8,521 nt of DNA from JAUILA01 sp964563925 (lineage in GTDB: Bacteria > Bacteroidota > Bacteroidia > Cytophagales > Cyclobacteriaceae), in contig CAZLZD010000099.1 in the NCBI GenBank assembly GCA_964563925.1, forward strand, positions 1 through 8,521, read 5' to 3'. The notes below the pieces were generated by a model. It ran no database searches, was not told where the DNA came from, and was given only the letters and a program-made list of their open reading frames with translations. This document shows positions 5,010 to 8,521 of the stretch, in pieces (within the stretch, counting starts at the first letter, position 1; each line of letters opens with the position of its first letter). A program made the translations under genes and the position numbers.

Positions 5010-5894
5010 CTAATCCACCATAGCCTTTATCCCCGCGGCGATTTGTTCCGGATAGAACCTTGGGCCACAAATATGGCACTTGTCTATTTCCATGAATTCA
5101 CGGGGTTCATTGGCTGCCTCGTAGATTTTCCGGCCCTGTTCAAAGGGCACAACCGTATCTTCTGAACTGTGAATGACAAGTAAGGGTTTGGAATAGGAGG
5201 GGATGGATGTTGCCGCACTGTATTTTTCGCTGACGAGTATTCTCCCGAAGATCCCGGCCATGCCCGCAGCCATGTCCTTATGGGATGCGAATGCCCCTTC
5301 CAGTACCAGTCCGTCGATCTCAGCGCTTTGTTCGGATGCCACCACCGCGGCCACATTGCCGCCCAGCGATTGTCCGTATACTACAAGCTTTGTCCCTTTT
5401 ACATCAGACCGGTCCTGCACATAATTCAGGGCAGCCCGTGCATCCTGCAGCACATTCTCCCGGGTAGCCTTACCTTCAGAGAAACCAAACCCGCTGTAGT
5501 CAAAGACAAATACCTGCATGCCGTATTTCAGGAACGGAACCATGCCCGGGGTCTGGCTCACCACATTTCCGCCGTTCCCGTGCATGTGCACCAGGGTGAT
5601 AGCGGGCGTCCCTTCGCGTGGTTTCAGCATCCAGCCATTCAGCAGATTGCCGTTCGTACTTTCAAATAATACACTTTCAATGGTGTAGGGGAGATCGATT
5701 TTTTGCGTTCCGTTCCGGAAGAATTCAGGTTGCCTGGTTTCCGGCTCAAAACGAATTACGGTCGGATTCTGATCAGCTTGAAGGGTAATTTCACGAGTGG
5801 CCGGGGCAATCTTACCGGGCTTGAGAAATTTATTATTGAAGGAACATCCTGTGGCAATAACGGCGACGAGAATGATCAGCAAACGTGTTGTCAT
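5010..5894 (-). CDS. Alpha/beta-hydrolase, predicted lipoprotein
   Basis: From the start I chose (ATG at 5894) the protein has 294 residues. It begins MTTRLLIILVAVIATGC, a short lipoprotein signal with the modified Cys at 17. The frame is open for 30 codons further upstream, but that extension is unlike a protein start and would bury the signal. The hydrolase fold is visible in HMHGNGGN (oxyanion region, about 103-110), FDYSGFGFSEG, the nucleophile elbow YGQSLGGN with Ser176, the acid in HSSEDTVVP (Asp246) and a late His274 in the unusual CHICGP. The order and sequence fit the BEM46/ABHD17-like serine hydrolases common in bacteria, which act on esters or acyl chains; the substrate is not known. 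It is expected to be anchored in the cell envelope. It is divergent from the ABC permease gene. Confidence 0.9.
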   Translation of the reverse strand: MTTRLLIILVAVIATGCSFNNKFLKPGKIAPATREITLQADQNPTVIRFEPETRQPEFFRNGTQKIDLPYTIESVLFESTNGNLLNGWMLKPREGTPAITLVHMHGNGGNVVSQTPGMVPFLKYGMQVFVFDYSGFGFSEGKATRENVLQDARAALNYVQDRSDVKGTKLVVYGQSLGGNVAAVVASEQSAEIDGLVLEGAFASHKDMAAGMAGIFGRILVSEKYSAATSIPSYSKPLLVIHSSEDTVVPFEQGRKIYEAANEPREFMEIDKCHICGPRFYPEQIAAGIKAMVD

Positions 5895-6126
5895 TAATAA
5901 ATCCTGGTTTTTTGATTCTTCACCCGCGCATATCACACCTAATATAATGACTTTATCTGCAATTGTGGCCATGTGAGGTGTCATCGAAGCAATTGCCCGT
6001 CAGCGCACACCGCTGAGCGTATCCGTACAGGACGAAATTACTCCTGCTTCGATTCCGGCGCGTATGGGTATATTCTGGTTTGTGGCACACGAATTGAAAA
6101 GGGGTGAGAACAACAACACCCCTATT
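5895..6126. other. Divergent intergenic region between hydrolase and permease genes
   Basis: This 232-base gap must hold the promoters of two divergent genes, but I find no convincing TTG/TAnnTTTG pair on either strand. A TATAAT string at 5943-5948 has no matching partner. The only clear structure is the inverted repeat at 6100-6123 just before the permease start. Open frames crossing the gap look like chance. Confidence 0.4.
6100..6123 (+). promoter_or_regulatory. Inverted repeat immediately upstream of the permease start
   Basis: AGGGGTG (6100-6106) and CACCCCT (6117-6123) are perfect 7-base complements around the loop AGAACAACAA. The right arm ends three bases before the ATG at 6127. In RNA the stem would hide the ribosome-landing zone, so it could dampen translation; as DNA it could be an operator. 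No experimental meaning is known. Confidence 0.4.
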
Positions 6127-8502
6127 ATGCTTCGTCATATTTCCTTGCTCGTCTTTCGTAATTTTCTTCGTTTTCGCAGTGTTTTCCTGATCAACCTGGT
6201 GGGCTTGTCTACCGGTATGGCTTGTACACTTCTCATTTATCTCTGGGTCAGTGATGAATGGAAGACCGACCGCTTCCATGCCTCAGATGACCGTCTGTAC
6301 CAGGTGCTGGAAAATCATGTGGATGCCGGTGATATCCGAACTACCGAGGCCACCGCAGGCTTACTGGCAGAGACCATGAAAGAAGACTTTGCCGAAGTAA
6401 GCATGTCAGCCCAGGTAGCACCGGTTCGCTGGTTTGAAAATTTTACGCTGGTCGATGAGCATTCGGAAAAATTCAAAAGCCGCGGACAGTTTGCCGGGGC
6501 CGATTTCCTTCAGATGTTTTCTTACCCGCTGTTGCTGGGAACACCGGAAAATGCCCTGTCCCGGCCAGACGGCGTGGTGCTCTCCCGCGACCTGGCCACC
6601 AAAATGTTTGGCAGCCCGGAAGCCGCGATGGGACGCACCATTGAATGGCAGTTGCTTCATTTTCGCCGCAATGCCCTCGTCACCGGGGTATTTACCCAGC
6701 CTGACGCCCCTGCCTCTGAATCCTTTGAATTCCTTCTGTCCTATGAAGCCTTCAAGGAGATCAACCCCTCGGTAAAAGAATGGGGGAATTCCGGTCCGCT
6801 GACCTATTTAATGCTCCCGGAGAATGTTTCGCAGGAACAATTCGCCGCCAAAATCACCAATTACCTCGAACAGATTGATCCTTCACTTACCTACCGCGAC
6901 CTGATCATCCGCAAGTATTCCGACAGCTACCTCTACGGCAATTATGAGAACGGCCAGGTGTCGGGCGGCCGTATCGAATATGTGCGTCTGTTTGCCCTGG
7001 TTGCCCTGTTCATCCTGGTGATCGCCTGCATCAACTTCATGAACCTGTCCACTGCCAAGGCGGCCCGCCGCATCAAGGAAGTGGGCATCAAGAAATCGGT
7101 CGGTGCCTCCCGCCGGCTACTCATTCTCCAGTACCTGGGGGAATCGGTATGTATGGCGGTGGTCAGCCTGGTGCTGGCCGGTGCCCTCGTGAGTACCCTT
7201 CTTCCGTTTTTCAATGACATTACCGGGAAATCGCTGGAGATGACTTTCGACCCGCTGGTGGTCGGGGGCTTCGCAGGGGTCACCCTGCTCACCGGATTGC
7301 TTGCCGGCAGCTATCCCGCCTTCTACCTGTCCTCGTTCGATCCGGCACGGGTCCTGAAGGGATCGGTCAGCAAGTCGGTCGGCGAACTCTGGGCACGGAA
7401 AGGCCTGGTCGTATTTCAGTTTGTCATGTCATCCGTGCTGATCGTGGGTGTGCTGGTGGTTGACCGCCAGATTCGCTTTATCCAGCAGGAGAATATGGGC
7501 TTTGACCGGGAGAATGTAATCATGTTTCCCTATGAGGGAGAGATGACGGCCAGTCCTGAAAATTTCATAGCCCGGCTCAAACGCATCCCCGGGGTGGTCA
7601 ACGCGAGCTACCTGCAACAGACCTTTGTGAATAATGAAAGTTTCACGATCGGGCTTACCTGGGAGGGGAAGGACCCGGATTCGCAGGTGCCGTTTCAGAA
7701 TTTCACAGCCAGCCAGGAGCTGGTGGAAACCCTGGGCCTGACCATTGCGGAAGGGCGGAATTTCTATGAGAATCCGGCGGCTGACAGCAATGCCCTGCTG
7801 ATCAATGAAACCGCGGTACGTGTGATGGGACTGGAAAACCCGGTGGGGACGACCGTCAACCTGTGGGGGCAGAACCGGGAGATCATCGGTGTGGTGGCCG
7901 ATTTTCAGTTTATGTCACTGCACGAACCGGTGAAACCGGCCTTCATCAAGCTGCTGGACGAATTAACCATGAATGTGGCGGTCCGGCTTTCGGGGAAGGA
8001 TTTGCCCGGAACCCTGAGCCGGCTGACTGAATATTATGAATCCTACAATCCGGGCTACACCTTTGCCTATACCTTTCTGGACCAGGAATTTGAGGAAATG
8101 TACACGGCCGAATTGCGTGTGGCCAGCCTTTCACGCTACTTTGCCATCCTTGCGATCGTTATCTCGTGCCTTGGACTGTTTGGCCTGGCCGCCTTTACCG
8201 CCGAGCGGCGCAGCAAGGAAATCGGTATCCGCAAGATCCTGGGTGCCGGCAGTATGCGGATTATGATCATGCTTACGGGGGAATTCTCCCGAATGGTCGG
8301 CATCGCCATTCTCATTGCCCTGCCGGTGAGTTATTTGCTGGCCGGGATGTGGCTGGAGAATTTTACCCGCCGGATTGACCTCGAGTGGTACTACTTTGCC
8401 CTGGCCGGGGCCTCGGCCCTGGTGATCGCCTGGATCTCGGTGGGTTTCCAGACCTGGCGTGCCTCCCGGATCACCCCGGTGGAAAGTTTGAGGAGTGAGT
8501 GA
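6127..8502 (+). CDS. ABC transporter permease, MacB_PCD/FtsX type (8 TM)
   Basis: From the ATG at 6127 the protein has 791 residues. The frame is open for 21 codons further left, but the family starts as here, MLRHISLLVFRNFLR, with a basic helix before TM1. TM1 is at about 20-41, followed by a large periplasmic MacB-like domain to about 285; TM2-TM4 lie at about 287-309, 336-361 and 377-401; a second half follows with TM5 at about 426-447, a periplasmic domain to about 665, and TM6-TM8 at about 669-692, 721-743 and 755-775. Both FtsX cores carry the cytoplasmic coupling motif, KEVGIKKSVGAS (317-328) and KEIGIRKILGAG (697-708), and the protein ends TPVESLRSE as family members do. Such permeases, with a LolD/MacB-like ATPase, act as mechanotransmitters for envelope substrates or peptides rather than as classical importers. 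No ATPase lies in this window. The gene is richer in G+C by eye than region 2. Confidence 0.95.
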   Translation: MLRHISLLVFRNFLRFRSVFLINLVGLSTGMACTLLIYLWVSDEWKTDRFHASDDRLYQVLENHVDAGDIRTTEATAGLLAETMKEDFAEVSMSAQVAPVRWFENFTLVDEHSEKFKSRGQFAGADFLQMFSYPLLLGTPENALSRPDGVVLSRDLATKMFGSPEAAMGRTIEWQLLHFRRNALVTGVFTQPDAPASESFEFLLSYEAFKEINPSVKEWGNSGPLTYLMLPENVSQEQFAAKITNYLEQIDPSLTYRDLIIRKYSDSYLYGNYENGQVSGGRIEYVRLFALVALFILVIACINFMNLSTAKAARRIKEVGIKKSVGASRRLLILQYLGESVCMAVVSLVLAGALVSTLLPFFNDITGKSLEMTFDPLVVGGFAGVTLLTGLLAGSYPAFYLSSFDPARVLKGSVSKSVGELWARKGLVVFQFVMSSVLIVGVLVVDRQIRFIQQENMGFDRENVIMFPYEGEMTASPENFIARLKRIPGVVNASYLQQTFVNNESFTIGLTWEGKDPDSQVPFQNFTASQELVETLGLTIAEGRNFYENPAADSNALLINETAVRVMGLENPVGTTVNLWGQNREIIGVVADFQFMSLHEPVKPAFIKLLDELTMNVAVRLSGKDLPGTLSRLTEYYESYNPGYTFAYTFLDQEFEEMYTAELRVASLSRYFAILAIVISCLGLFGLAAFTAERRSKEIGIRKILGAGSMRIMIMLTGEFSRMVGIAILIALPVSYLLAGMWLENFTRRIDLEWYYFALAGASALVIAWISVGFQTWRASRITPVESLRSE

Positions 8503-8510
8503 GTGAGTGA
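8493..8510 (+). repeat. GAGT tetranucleotide repeat across the permease stop codon
   Basis: GAGT is repeated four and a half times. The stop TGA (8500-8502) lies inside it. TGA also occurs at 8496, 8504 and 8508, so all three frames contain a stop within the tract. Confidence 0.85.
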
Positions 8511-8521
8511 AAGACTAAGAC

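Noticed and set aside
5943..5948. TATAAT string as a sigma70-type -10 box
   Set aside because: No -35 partner at proper spacing, and the likely host phylum uses a different promoter consensus.
5953..6279. Minus-strand open frame of 108 codons in the divergent intergenic region
   Set aside because: It runs antisense into the N-terminus of the permease gene, has no domain and a His/Arg/Cys-rich random composition.
6434..7292. Alternative-frame ORFs inside the permease gene (both strands)
   Set aside because: Shadows of a long continuous gene with complete domain structure.
1..8521. CRISPR array, insertion sequence or integrase
   Set aside because: No regularly spaced repeats beyond the two-copy element at 1844-1885, and no transposase or recombinase motifs in any frame.

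Overview
This window looks like a chromosomal piece from a member of the Bacteroidota or a close relative (Balneolota/Rhodothermota cannot be excluded). The support is a long duplicated-core ABC permease of the MacB_PCD/FtsX type common in that phylum, a DUF1622 membrane protein, a tRNA gene with no encoded CCA, little Shine-Dalgarno signal before most starts, and promoter-like sites of the Bacteroidota -33/-7 form (TTG ... TAnnTTTG). No replication, phage-structural or complete mobile-element gene is visible.

Region 1 (205-1462, plus strand): two genes overlapping by 8 bases. The first is a YqcI/YcgG-family protein, the family of the heme-dependent guanidine N-hydroxylases GntA and DcsA. The second is a DUF1989 (urea-carboxylase-associated) protein, the family of the carboxyguanidine deaminase subunits. 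Both families act on guanidine-type groups elsewhere, so this tight pair is the best candidate in the window for an undescribed small pathway; its substrate is unknown.

Region 2 (1456-3152, minus strand): a likely operon read from right to left: a nitrilase-superfamily amidohydrolase, a minimal MscS-like channel 20 bases further on, then, after a 105-base spacer holding a two-copy 25-base-period repeat, a DUF1622 membrane protein whose stop overlaps the convergent DUF1989 gene.

Region 3 (3153-3630): mostly non-coding. It holds a tRNA-Arg(CCG) on the minus strand with a promoter-like box immediately before it, a large nested hairpin and a terminator-like hairpin after it, and a second 18-base near-copy of the tRNA 3' end 83 bases away.

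Region 4 (3631-5894, minus strand): a secreted thioredoxin-fold protein with its own promoter-like site, a short LysM protein, and an alpha/beta-hydrolase predicted to be a lipoprotein. They are separated by 100-200-base gaps and are probably independent or loosely linked envelope-related genes.

Region 5 (6127-8502, plus strand): an 8-TM ABC transporter permease of about 791 residues, divergent from the hydrolase. No ATPase partner is in the window. By eye this gene is richer in G+C than the region 2 genes.
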